Assembly: GCF_018502625.1 (NCBI RefSeq)
Contig: NZ_CP075566.1
Span: forward strand, 5,335,001-5,399,000
DNA length: 64,000 bases
Direction of reading: 5' to 3'
Source: Pseudomonas hormoni
GTDB taxonomy: Bacteria > Pseudomonadota > Gammaproteobacteria > Pseudomonadales > Pseudomonadaceae
Part shown: positions 1 to 8,978 of the stretch, one piece after another
How the letters are laid out: every line of letters starts with the position of its first letter
Numbering within the stretch: the stretch's first letter is position 1
Translations under genes and position numbers: made by a program
The notes under the pieces: generated by a model
Told to the model about the DNA's origin: nothing
The model's database searches: none
What the model saw: the letters and a program-made list of their open reading frames with translations, nothing else

Positions 1-210
1 GCGCAGGAAGCTGTCCACCAGGCTTTCGTACTCACTGAACAACACGGCGATGATCGCCTGCTTGTTGGGGAAGTGGTAGTACAGGTTGCCCGGGGAAATT
101 TCCATGTGGGCAGCAATGTGGTTGGTGCTGATGCTGCGCTCGCCCTGCTGATTGAACAGCTCCAGGCTGTTCTGCACGATGCGCTCGCTGGTTTTGATCC
201 GTGGGGCCAT
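1..210 (-). CDS. TetR family regulator, N-terminal part (runs off window)
   Basis: The first 70 codons of a TetR-type repressor, cut by the window edge. The helix-turn-helix is visible, with the family pattern ISTNHIAAHMEISPGNLYYHF at about residues 32-52, followed by NKQAI. The ATG at 208-210 opens MAPRIKTSERI, a usual TetR start. It is divergent from calB, whose promoter carries a palindrome between its -35 and -10 boxes, so this protein is the obvious candidate repressor of the calB-TAT-GMC genes. The ligand-binding domain is outside the window, so the inducer cannot be guessed. Confidence 0.9.
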   Translation of the reverse strand, partial: MAPRIKTSERIVQNSLELFNQQGERSISTNHIAAHMEISPGNLYYHFPNKQAIIAVLFSEYESLVDSFLR

Positions 211-296
211 GGCTTGAGCTTTAATTCAGAGGGCGTTGACGGGCATCTTACGACCTATCCGCCCGTGGATAAAACAACGCAGCGCCAGGATGTCAT

Positions 297-325
297 TTGA
301 CTTTCTAGAGCATGGACTCTAAAAA
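297..325 (+). promoter_or_regulatory. calB promoter with palindromic operator in the spacer
   Basis: TTGACT at 297-302 and TAAAAA at 320-325 are separated by 17 bases. Between and over them lies an inverted repeat with arms TTCTAGAG (303-310) and CTCTAAAA (317-324) around a 6-base centre; 7 of 8 arm positions pair. A repressor bound there would block RNA polymerase, and the divergent TetR gene is the natural candidate. Promoter function and the regulator's identity are inferred. Confidence 0.55.
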
Positions 326-356
326 GCTCTTCACAACAATAAATCCGGAGATGACC

Positions 357-1787
357 ATGACTGCTGAAATTGCCTACCTTCAGAATCTGCAGCAGCCACT
401 GGAAGAACTCCAAACCCTGTTCGACGCCCAGCGCGCAGCCTACGCCGCCCACCCGATGCCGCCCGCGGCGCAGCGCCAGCAATGGCTCAAAGCCTTGCGG
501 GATTTGTTGAGCACTGAACGCCAGGCGCTGATCGACGCCATCAGTCAGGACTTCAGCCATCGCAGCGCCGATGAAACCCTGCTCGCCGAACTGATGCCGA
601 GCCTGCACGGCATTCATTACGCCAGTCAGCACCTCAATGGCTGGATGAAGCCTTCACGGCGTAAAGTCGGCGTTGCCTTTCAGCCCGCCTCGGCCAAAGT
701 CGTTTATCAGCCGCTGGGCGTGGTCGGGGTGATCGTGCCCTGGAACTACCCGCTTTACCTGGCCATCGGCCCTTTGGTGGGCGCATTGTCGGCGGGCAAC
801 CGGGTGATGCTCAAACTCAGCGAGTCGACCCCCGCCACCGGCTTGCTGCTCAAGGCATTGCTGGGCCGGATCTTTCCCGAAGACCTGGTTTGCGTAGTGC
901 TCGGCGAGGCCGATATCGGCGTGGCGTTCTCCCGACTGCGTTTCGATCACTTGCTGTTCACCGGTGCCACCAGCATCGGCAAACACGTGATGCGCGCAGC
1001 GGCCGAGAACCTGACGCCGGTGACGCTGGAACTGGGCGGAAAATCCCCGGCCATCGTTTCCCGGGATGTGCCATTGAAAGATGCCGCCGAACGCATCGCG
1101 TTCGGCAAGACGCTCAACGCCGGACAAACCTGCGTGGCCCCGGACTACGTGCTGGTGCCGGAAGACCGCGTCGGGTCTTTCATCGAAGCCTATCGTCAGG
1201 CGGTTCGCGGATTTTATCCGACCCTGGCGGACAACCCGGACTACACCGCGATCATCAATGACCGACAACTGGCCCGGCTAAATGGCTACATCAGCGATGC
1301 CACCAGCAAAGGCGCGCTGCTGATTCCGCTGTTCGACCAGGGCCAGGGGCGCCGCATGAGCCATAGCCTGCTGCTCAACGTCACTGACGAGATGATGGTG
1401 ATGCAGGACGAAATCTTCGGCCCTTTGCTGCCGATCGTTCCGTACAAGGACCTGGATGAAGCGTTTGCCTACATCAGCCAGCGACCTCGTCCGTTGGCGC
1501 TGTATTACTTCGGCTACGACAAGCGCGAACAAAACCGCGTCCTGCACGAGACCCATTCCGGTGGCGTGTGCCTGAACGACACGTTGCTGCACGTCGCTCA
1601 GGACGACATGCCGTTCGGCGGCATCGGCGCCTCGGGCATGGGTCATTACCACGGCCACGAAGGCTTCCTGACCTTCAGCAAAGCCAAAGGTGTGCTGATC
1701 AAACAGCGTTTCAACGCGGCGAAGCTGATCTACCCGCCGTACGGCAAATCCATCCAGAAACTGATCCAGAAGCTGTTTATCCGCTAA
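357..1787 (+). CDS. calB: coniferyl aldehyde dehydrogenase type, NAD(P)-dependent
   Basis: Aldehyde dehydrogenase superfamily, 476 residues, oxidising an aldehyde to the acid. Visible landmarks are VIVPWNYPLYLA (about 126-136), the cofactor-site motif GATSIGK (about 203-209), LELGGKSP with the general base Glu225, GQTC with nucleophile Cys259, and the EIFGPLLPI stretch. The chosen ATG has GGAG six bases upstream. An in-frame ATG at 312 lies inside the promoter palindrome and is unlikely. A gene for an exported protein follows after 28 bases and a GMC oxidoreductase after that, suggesting stepwise alcohol-to-aldehyde-to-acid oxidation. Coniferyl aldehyde as true substrate is only the family name; long-chain aldehydes are equally possible. 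Confidence 0.85.
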   Translation: MTAEIAYLQNLQQPLEELQTLFDAQRAAYAAHPMPPAAQRQQWLKALRDLLSTERQALIDAISQDFSHRSADETLLAELMPSLHGIHYASQHLNGWMKPSRRKVGVAFQPASAKVVYQPLGVVGVIVPWNYPLYLAIGPLVGALSAGNRVMLKLSESTPATGLLLKALLGRIFPEDLVCVVLGEADIGVAFSRLRFDHLLFTGATSIGKHVMRAAAENLTPVTLELGGKSPAIVSRDVPLKDAAERIAFGKTLNAGQTCVAPDYVLVPEDRVGSFIEAYRQAVRGFYPTLADNPDYTAIINDRQLARLNGYISDATSKGALLIPLFDQGQGRRMSHSLLLNVTDEMMVMQDEIFGPLLPIVPYKDLDEAFAYISQRPRPLALYYFGYDKREQNRVLHETHSGGVCLNDTLLHVAQDDMPFGGIGASGMGHYHGHEGFLTFSKAKGVLIKQRFNAAKLIYPPYGKSIQKLIQKLFIR

Positions 1788-1815
1788 CGATCAAATCCTT
1801 CGGGTAATAACAATA

Positions 1816-2361
1816 ATGAGCCCAGGCCTGTCCGATACACCCGCGCTGTCACGGCGCGGCTTGCTTAAATTCAGCCTCGGCGCGAGTGCTTTTCTGGCCA
1901 CGGCCGGACTCGGGGCGAGCCTCAGCGGTTGTTCGTCGAGCATCCCGGCCGACGGTTTCGTGATGCTGCGCAGCGGCGATCTGTTGTTTTTGCGGGCGCT
2001 GATTCCGGTGATGCTCGATGGCGCCGTGGTCGCCGGGAAAATGCCGATGGCGGTCGACCAGACTTTGCACTGCCTGGATAACAGCCTGAATCACCTGTCG
2101 CCGGAAATGCTCAAGCTGACCCGGCAATTGTTCGATGTGCTGGGGATGGCCGTGACTCGCGGGCCGCTGACCGGGATCTGGGGCAGTTGGGAAAACGCCA
2201 GCGCCGGCGAGATCCGGCATTTTCTTGATCGCTGGGAAAACAGCTCGTTGAGCCTGTTGCGCATGGGGCACAGCTCGTTGCTGCAACTGGTGATGATGGC
2301 GTGGTACAGCCGGGCGGAATCGTGGGCGCATTGCGGGTATCCCGGGCCTCCAACCGTTTGA
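1816..2361 (+). CDS. twin-arginine signal protein, probable small partner of the GMC oxidoreductase
   Basis: 181 residues beginning with a Tat signal: SRRGLLKFSLGASAF at about 12-26, then a hydrophobic run and SGCSSS, which could also be a lipobox. The mature part has no motif I recognise. It sits between calB and a GMC oxidoreductase that lacks its own signal. In membrane-bound gluconate, glucose and sorbitol dehydrogenases a small Tat subunit carries the flavoprotein across the membrane; a similar role is inferred here from gene order. Its exact biochemical function is unknown. Confidence 0.75.
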   Translation: MSPGLSDTPALSRRGLLKFSLGASAFLATAGLGASLSGCSSSIPADGFVMLRSGDLLFLRALIPVMLDGAVVAGKMPMAVDQTLHCLDNSLNHLSPEMLKLTRQLFDVLGMAVTRGPLTGIWGSWENASAGEIRHFLDRWENSSLSLLRMGHSSLLQLVMMAWYSRAESWAHCGYPGPPTV

Positions 2362-2377
2362 GACCGAGGTGACCCTA

Positions 2378-2440
2378 TCGCGGGCAAGCCTCGCTCCTAC
2401 AGAAGTGCGTAGGCCTTGTAGGAGCGAGGCTTGCCCGCGA
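2378..2440. repeat. REPIN (paired inverted REP), class CGCGGGCAAGCCTCGCTCC
   Basis: Two 24-base REP copies in opposite orientation (2378-2401 and 2417-2440) separated by 15 bases. They form a perfect long hairpin between the Tat protein gene and the GMC oxidoreductase gene, that is, inside a likely operon. Confidence 0.9.
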
Positions 2441-2490
2441 AGCGTCATCCGCATCACCACAAAATCCAAAAACAATAAGAGAACCCGAAC

Positions 2491-4086
2491 ATGCCCGTAA
2501 CCGATCCGTTCCGCGAAGGCATGGCCCGCGGCTGGAAAACCTACAACGGCTCGCAACTGACCGAAGACCTGACCCTCGAAGCGGACGTGGCGATCATCGG
2601 CAGCGGCGCGGGCGGCGGCACCACCGCCGAAATCCTCAGCGTTGCCGGGTACAAGGTGTTGCTGATCGAAGAAGGTCCGCTCAAGACCAGCAGCGATTTC
2701 AAGCTGCTCGAAGACCAGGCCTACACCAGCCTCTATCAGGAAGGCATCGGCCGCATGAGCAAGGACGGCGCGATCACCATCCTTCAAGGCCGGGCGGTGG
2801 GCGGCACCACGCTGATCAACTGGACGTCGAGCTTTCGTACCCCGGACCCGACGCTCGAACATTGGGCCCGGGAGCACGACGTGAAAGGCCACAGCCCGAC
2901 CGAAATGGCGCCATGGTTCGAGAAAATGGAACAGCGTCTCGGCGTCGCGCCGTGGAGGGTTCCGCCCAACGCCAACAACGACGTGATCCGCAAGGGCTGC
3001 GAGAAGCTCGGTTACACCTGGCACGTCATCCCGCGCAACGTGCGTGGCTGCTGGAACCTCGGTTATTGCGGCATGGGCTGCCCGACCAACGCCAAACAAT
3101 CGATGATGGTCACGACGATTCCGGCGACCCTGGAAAAGGGTGGCGAACTGATTTACCTGGCCCGCGCTGAAAAACTGGTGATCAAGGAAGGCAAGGTCAC
3201 AGGCCTGCAGTGCGTGGCGATGGACGATCGTTGCGTCGCCCCCACGGGCAAGACGATCACGGTCAAGGCGCGGCATTACGTGCTGGCCGGCGGCGGGATC
3301 AACAGCCCCGCGCTGCTGTTGCGCTCGGATGCGCCAGACCCGCACAAGCGGCTGGGCAAACGGACCTTTCTGCATCTGGTCAACATGTCCGCCGGGCTGT
3401 TCGACGAGGTGATCAACCCGTTCTATGGCGCGCCGCAGTCGATCTACTCCGACCACTTCCAATGGCAGGACGGCACGACCGGCAAGATGGCTTACAAACT
3501 CGAAGTGCCACCGCTGCACCCGGCGCTGGCCGCCACTCTGCTCGGCGGTTTCGGCACGAAAAACGCGCAGCACATGGGAAACCTGCCCCACACCCACGCC
3601 ATGCTCGCATTACTGCGCGATGGTTTTCACCCGGACAGCCCCGGCGGCAGCGTCGAGTTGCGCGGTGACAACACGCCGGTGCTCGACTATCAGGTTTCAG
3701 CCTACGCCTGGGACGGTTTGCGCCGCGCGTTCCACAGCATGGCCGAGATCCAGTTCGCCGGTGGCGCCAACGCCGTCATGCCGATGCACGCCGACGCTCG
3801 CTACGTGAAAACCCTGGCCGAAGCGCGCACGCTGATTGACGGGTTGAGCCTTGAGCTGTATCGCACTCGCCTGGGCAGTGCCCATGTGATGGGCGGTTGT
3901 GCCATGGGTGAAGACCCGAAAAACGCCGTGACCGACAGCCTTGGCCGGCATCATCAACTCAGCAACCTGTCGATCCACGACGGCTCGCTGTTCCCCACCA
4001 GCATTGGCGCAAACCCGCAATTGTCGGTCTACGGGCTGACGGCGCAACTAGCGACTTCGCTCGCCGAACGTTTGAAAAACCCGTGA
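2491..4086 (+). CDS. GMC family FAD-dependent alcohol oxidoreductase
   Basis: 531 residues. The FAD-binding Rossmann motif GSGAGGG lies at 37-43, followed by the acidic LLIEEG strand end. GRAVGGTTLINW at about 100-111 is the second GMC signature region. The C-terminal part has HVMGGCAMG and the family ending SLFPTSIGANPQLSVYGLTAQ. Cys187, Cys193 and Cys197 are clustered in GCWNLGYCGMGC, recalling cysteine groups in Fe-S-containing FAD dehydrogenases, although a cluster is not proven. No signal peptide is seen; the upstream Tat protein may export it. Likely substrates are alcohols whose aldehyde products CalB oxidises; the actual substrate is unknown. Confidence 0.88.
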   Translation: MPVTDPFREGMARGWKTYNGSQLTEDLTLEADVAIIGSGAGGGTTAEILSVAGYKVLLIEEGPLKTSSDFKLLEDQAYTSLYQEGIGRMSKDGAITILQGRAVGGTTLINWTSSFRTPDPTLEHWAREHDVKGHSPTEMAPWFEKMEQRLGVAPWRVPPNANNDVIRKGCEKLGYTWHVIPRNVRGCWNLGYCGMGCPTNAKQSMMVTTIPATLEKGGELIYLARAEKLVIKEGKVTGLQCVAMDDRCVAPTGKTITVKARHYVLAGGGINSPALLLRSDAPDPHKRLGKRTFLHLVNMSAGLFDEVINPFYGAPQSIYSDHFQWQDGTTGKMAYKLEVPPLHPALAATLLGGFGTKNAQHMGNLPHTHAMLALLRDGFHPDSPGGSVELRGDNTPVLDYQVSAYAWDGLRRAFHSMAEIQFAGGANAVMPMHADARYVKTLAEARTLIDGLSLELYRTRLGSAHVMGGCAMGEDPKNAVTDSLGRHHQLSNLSIHDGSLFPTSIGANPQLSVYGLTAQLATSLAERLKNP

Positions 4087-4114
4087 AAAGAGCGAATATT
4101 CCCATCGTCTATAG

Positions 4115-5105
<991 letters not shown>

Positions 5106-5134
5106 GGCAGGCATCTTTGTAGCGCCTGTGCCGG

Positions 5135-5246
5135 CCTCATCGCCGGCAAGCCGGTCTCGCTCCCACAGTGGATTTGTGGTGTTCACATCATTTGGTTCAC
5201 AACATAAATCAAATGTGGGAGCGAGACCGGCTTGCCGGCGATGAGG
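5135..5246. repeat. REPIN, class ATCGCCGGCAAGCCGGTCTC
   Basis: Inverted copies at about 5135-5167 and 5215-5246 with a 47-base loop. It lies between the convergent ferredoxin gene and a small exported-protein gene. The same REP class forms the right half of the hybrid element at 46508-46608. Confidence 0.88.
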
Positions 5247-5277
5247 GCCATCAGCAACACCGAAGATGTAACTGGTT

Positions 5278-5601
5278 TCACTCCCGCTGCTCAAACCCCT
5301 CCCCGATACACCCCAGACACCGCACAAACGCCGCTTTCGCCGGATCCACCACCAGTGCCTGCCCCGCATCGCCGACATTGCCGCCCAGCGCGGTAAACGG
5401 CAACGACACCACAAATGCCCCCACGCCGATCACCGTTGCCGCGACCAGCAAGGGTCGGGCGATCAGCAGATCGCCGAGCATGGCGTAGGCCGGAGGGTTC
5501 TGGATGGTGTAGCGCGGATCACCGCTGCCGGTGTTTGCCGCCAGCACTGGCGTACCGACGCTCAGCAGCGCAATGACGGCAGCGGTTCGAAGCAGGTTCA
5601 T
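5278..5601 (-). CDS. small exported or membrane protein of unknown function
   Basis: 107 residues. A signal peptide ([21 protein letters not shown]) is followed by a short polar stretch and one hydrophobic segment at about 46-68, then a Cys-containing tail (CLGC). The start was moved to the ATG that has AGGA eight bases upstream; a longer frame adds nine residues before the signal peptide. I recognise it only as a small protein often found beside mutM in Pseudomonas, and no function can be given. It is transcribed with mutM or just downstream of it. Confidence 0.65.
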   Translation of the reverse strand: MNLLRTAAVIALLSVGTPVLAANTGSGDPRYTIQNPPAYAMLGDLLIARPLLVAATVIGVGAFVVSLPFTALGGNVGDAGQALVVDPAKAAFVRCLGCIGEGFEQRE

Positions 5602-5650
5602 GGCTCGGTCCTGTAACAGTGAGAACACTGACTATAGACCGTAGGAGATA

Positions 5651-6463
5651 TCAGCTCTGACAGCGTGGGCAAAAGACGCTGGCGCGCTGCCCGAGTTTGA
5701 CTTCCCGCAACTCCGTCCCGCACTCCTTGCACGGCTGACTGCCACGGCCGTACACAAACAGTTCCTGCTGGAAATACCCCGGCTGACCGTCGCCACCGAT
5801 AAAGTCGCGCAACGTAGTACCGCCGCGCTCGATGGCAGCGGCCAGAATGCGTTTGATCTCGATCGCCAATTTCAAATAGCGCGCCCGGGAAATGCTCTTG
5901 GCTTCACGGCGTGGGTCAATACCGGCCGCAAACAACGCTTCAGTCGCATAAATATTGCCGACGCCAACCACCACCGCGTTGTCCATGATAAACGGCTTGA
6001 CCGCCATCGAGCGCCCGCGGGACTGCTGGAACAAGCGTTCGCCGTCGAACAGGTCGGTCAACGGCTCCGGCCCCAGGCGAATCAACAGTTCGTGGTTGAA
6101 CGGATCGAGGCTCCAGAGCATCGCGCCGAACCGTCGCGGGTCGGTATAACGCAGGGCCAGGCCCGATTCCAGTTCGATATCCACATGCTCATGCTTGGCG
6201 GCCGGCATGCCGACTTCCACCAGACGCAGATTGCCCGACATCCCCAAGTGACTGATCAACGTGCCGACTTCGGCATTGATCAGCAGGTATTTGGCGCGCC
6301 GTTCCACCAGCACGATGCGCTGACCGGAGAGGCGCACATCGAGGTCTTCAGGGATCGGCCAGCGCAGGCGACGATCACGCACGATCACCCGGCTGACGCG
6401 CTGGCCTTCCAGGTGCGGCGCAATCCCGCGGCGGGTGGTTTCGACTTCCGGCAGTTCAGGCAT
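5651..6463 (-). CDS. mutM: formamidopyrimidine-DNA glycosylase
   Basis: 270 residues, full length. It removes 8-oxoguanine and other oxidised purines and nicks the abasic site. The protein opens with MPELPEVE, where Pro2 is the nucleophile and Glu3 the acid. The C terminus is the zinc finger CKECGT...CPRC. The HDOD gene ends 29 bases upstream of its start signal on the same strand, so the two may be co-transcribed. Confidence 0.97.
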   Translation of the reverse strand: MPELPEVETTRRGIAPHLEGQRVSRVIVRDRRLRWPIPEDLDVRLSGQRIVLVERRAKYLLINAEVGTLISHLGMSGNLRLVEVGMPAAKHEHVDIELESGLALRYTDPRRFGAMLWSLDPFNHELLIRLGPEPLTDLFDGERLFQQSRGRSMAVKPFIMDNAVVVGVGNIYATEALFAAGIDPRREAKSISRARYLKLAIEIKRILAAAIERGGTTLRDFIGGDGQPGYFQQELFVYGRGSQPCKECGTELREVKLGQRASVFCPRCQS

Positions 6464-6492
6464 GGTGCTCTCGAATCAGGCTCTCACGACAC

Positions 6493-7362
6493 TCAGCGGT
6501 GAGTGCCGAGGTCGCGAATCGTTTGTTTGAGGGTTTCGAAGTCGTAGTCCGAGAGGCCTACGTAATCGAGCACCAGCGGCGCGATAGTATTCCATTCATG
6601 GTCCTCGTTCTGGTTGCCCAGTACCCGGTAGGACGCACAAATGTGCTCGGCCATCTTCAGGATTGCCAGCAGGTTTTTCAGCTGGCTGTTGCGCGAAGAC
6701 TCATCGCTGAAAATCGCCAGCGCATTGTGGTGATTGGCGATCGCGGTGCTCACGTGCTCCGGCAGGCGCCAGGATTTGGCCGTGTAGTAACCGACTACCG
6801 CGTGGTTGGTATTGAACACCCGATTTTCGGTGTCGACTATGCGGCATTCTGCACTCGCGTTGGCGTAGGCCTCTTCCAGCGTCGTCATGTAGTCCGGGAA
6901 TCGCTGCAGCATCAACGGCACGCCGCAATCGTGGAACAGGCCCAAGGCGTACGCTTCATCGCCCGCCTGGACGCCAATGCGCTTGGCCAGGGTCAGGCAG
7001 GTCATCGCCACATCCTGTGCGGTGTCCCAGAAGCGGTTCAGGGTGACGATGGTGTCATCGTTCATTTCACCCTTGATCGACTGCGCGTTGATCAGGTTGA
7101 TGATCGAACGGCTGCCCAGCAGATTCACCGCACGCTGGATCGAGGCGATCTTGTTGCTCAAGCCGTAATACGGCGAGTTGACGATTTTCAGCAATGCGCC
7201 AGAGAGGCCCGGGTCCTGGGAGATCAGCTTGGCGATCACTTCCAGATCCGGGTCGGGCATGTACTGCTCCATCTGCAGATCCACCATGATCTGCGGCTGG
7301 GCCGGCACGCTGATGCCTTGCAGGGACTGTTGGATCTGTTCGGTGGTCAGCTCTTGGGACAT
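6493..7362 (-). CDS. HDOD domain signalling protein
   Basis: 289 residues. The HDOD domain occupies roughly residues 20-215, with the family segments QDPGLSGALLKIVNSPYYG and the imperfect HD-like core ALGLFHDCGVPLM. HDOD proteins usually lack HD phosphohydrolase activity and act in signal transduction. No output or receiver domain is attached. It lies upstream of mutM on the same strand; a link to DNA repair is only suggested by position. Confidence 0.85.
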   Translation of the reverse strand: MSQELTTEQIQQSLQGISVPAQPQIMVDLQMEQYMPDPDLEVIAKLISQDPGLSGALLKIVNSPYYGLSNKIASIQRAVNLLGSRSIINLINAQSIKGEMNDDTIVTLNRFWDTAQDVAMTCLTLAKRIGVQAGDEAYALGLFHDCGVPLMLQRFPDYMTTLEEAYANASAECRIVDTENRVFNTNHAVVGYYTAKSWRLPEHVSTAIANHHNALAIFSDESSRNSQLKNLLAILKMAEHICASYRVLGNQNEDHEWNTIAPLVLDYVGLSDYDFETLKQTIRDLGTHR

Positions 7363-7470
7363 AAGTACACACTCTGGGACAGGTGGCGATTCTAACCTTT
7401 ATAAAGTTGGATCCGACACACCAGCCGGCAACATCGGCCAAAGTTTCATTGTCGGCGTAGCATTTGAAAT

Positions 7471-7569
7471 CGCCTTCGCGGGCAAGCCTCGCTCCTACAG
7501 GTTTTGTGTCGGTCGCGGAACTTGCACATGACACAAAACCCGTAGGAGCAAGGCTTGCTCGTGAAGAGG
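7471..7569. repeat. REPIN, class CGCGGGCAAGCCTCGCTCC with diverged right arm
   Basis: The left REP (7471-7500) is close to consensus, while the right (7542-7569) has drifted (AGCAAGGCTTGCTCGTGAA). The inner flanks GTTTTGTGTC and GACACAAAAC extend the hairpin. It lies between the divergent HDOD and methyltransferase genes. Confidence 0.82.
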
Positions 7570-7649
7570 CCATCAGCGTTTCATCGCCCACCCAGCCCGC
7601 CACAACACTCAACACGCTATACTCCCGCTCTTTTTTCCGGAGCGACGTC

Positions 7650-8846
7650 ATGTCCCTGCCTAGCCTGCGCCTCAAAGCCAACGCCGACCGTCGCCTGCGA
7701 AACGGCCACTTGTGGGTCTACAGCAACGAAATCGATGTAGCCGCCACTCCGTTGCACGGCTTCAAGGCCGGCGACCAGGCGATCCTCGAAGCTGCCGGCG
7801 GCAAACCGCTGGGCATCGTCGCCATGAGCCCGAACAACCTGATCTGCGCCCGCCTGCTGTCGCGCGACATCAAGTTGCCGTTGGACAAATCGCTGCTGGT
7901 GCATCGCCTGAACGTCGCCCTGTCCCTGCGCGACCGCCTGTTCGACAAGCCGTTCTATCGCCTGGTCTACGGCGACTCCGACCTGCTGCCGGGCCTGGTG
8001 GTCGACCGTTTCGGCGACATTCTGGTGGTGCAGATCGCTTCGGCGACCATGGAAGCGCATAAAGACGACGTGATCGCGGCCCTGACCCAAGTGCTTAAGC
8101 CAAGCGGCATTCTGTTCAAGAACGACTCCGCTGCTCGCGATGCCGAAGGCCTCAACCGCTACGTCGAAACCGTGTTCGGCCTGGTGCCGGAGTGGGTGGC
8201 GCTGGAAGAGAACGGCGTGAAGTTCGAAGCGCCGGTCATCCAGGGCCAGAAAACCGGCTGGTTCTACGACCACCGCATGAACCGCGCACGCCTGGCCCCT
8301 TACGCCAAAGGCAAACGCGTACTCGACCTCTACAGCTACATCGGCGGCTGGGGCGTGCAAGCGGCTGCGTTCGGCGCCAGTGAAGTGTTCTGCGTCGACG
8401 CTTCGGCCTTCGCCCTCGACGGCGTCGAGCGCAACGCCGCGCTGAACGGTGTCGCCGAGAAAATGACCTGCATCGAAGGCGACGTCTTCGAAGCCCTTAA
8501 AGAGCTGAAAGCCAGCGAAGAACGTTTCGACGTGATCGTGGCCGACCCGCCGGCGTTCATCAAACGCAAGAAAGACATGAAAAACGGTGAAGGCGCCTAC
8601 CGACGCCTGAACGAGCAAGCCATGCGCCTGCTGAGCAAGGACGGCATCCTGGTCAGCGCTTCGTGCTCGATGCATCTGCCGGAAGACGACCTGCAGAACA
8701 TCCTGCTGACCAGCGCCCGTCACCTGGACCGCAACATCCAGATGCTGGAACGTGGTGGTCAGGGTCCGGATCATCCGGTGCACCCGGCGATTGCTGAAAC
8801 GCGTTACATCAAGAGCATCACCTGCCGGTTGCTGCCAAACAGCTAA
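7650..8846 (+). CDS. rlmI: RlmI-like 23S rRNA cytosine-5 methyltransferase
   Basis: 398 residues. An N-terminal PUA-type RNA-binding domain (about 1-75) is followed by a class I SAM methyltransferase domain. The SAM-binding strand appears as VLDLYSYIGGWGVQAA, the catalytic motif IV as VADPPAF and the second cysteine region as SASCSMHL. E. coli RlmI makes m5C1962 in 23S rRNA, so the same reaction is likely. The start was chosen at the ATG with CCGGAG upstream; the longer open frame reads through the REPIN and is spurious. Confidence 0.9.
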   Translation: MSLPSLRLKANADRRLRNGHLWVYSNEIDVAATPLHGFKAGDQAILEAAGGKPLGIVAMSPNNLICARLLSRDIKLPLDKSLLVHRLNVALSLRDRLFDKPFYRLVYGDSDLLPGLVVDRFGDILVVQIASATMEAHKDDVIAALTQVLKPSGILFKNDSAARDAEGLNRYVETVFGLVPEWVALEENGVKFEAPVIQGQKTGWFYDHRMNRARLAPYAKGKRVLDLYSYIGGWGVQAAAFGASEVFCVDASAFALDGVERNAALNGVAEKMTCIEGDVFEALKELKASEERFDVIVADPPAFIKRKKDMKNGEGAYRRLNEQAMRLLSKDGILVSASCSMHLPEDDLQNILLTSARHLDRNIQMLERGGQGPDHPVHPAIAETRYIKSITCRLLPNS

Positions 8847-8859
8847 TCGCTGTCTGATT

Positions 8860-8885
8860 GCGGGAGCGAGTCAGCTCGCTCCCGC
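8860..8885. repeat. single palindrome, decayed REP-like hairpin
   Basis: A perfect 11-base stem (GCGGGAGCGAG / CTCGCTCCCGC) with a TCAG loop sits 14 bases after the methyltransferase stop. No T tract follows it, so it is not a classical terminator; it resembles half of the REP family. Confidence 0.6.
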
Positions 8886-8978
8886 AACAGATTCGGAACA
8901 GTCCCGCACCTGCTGCATTGACTTCCATGTCCATCAGGTCAACTCTCGGCCACCCCTCACGGATCGAGAGCGTTGTTG

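Noticed and set aside
312-356. Upstream start for calB at 312
   Set aside because: The ATG lies between the -35 and -10 boxes of the likely promoter and inside the palindrome; the ATG at 357 has a proper ribosome-binding site.
1849-3597. A 582-codon open frame on the minus strand across the Tat and GMC genes
   Set aside because: It is antisense to two recognisable genes, reads as low-complexity His/Arg/Val sequence without any family motif, and results from high-GC codon bias.
8860-8885. Intrinsic terminator after the RlmI-like gene
   Set aside because: The hairpin is perfect but no T tract follows; it fits a decayed REP better.
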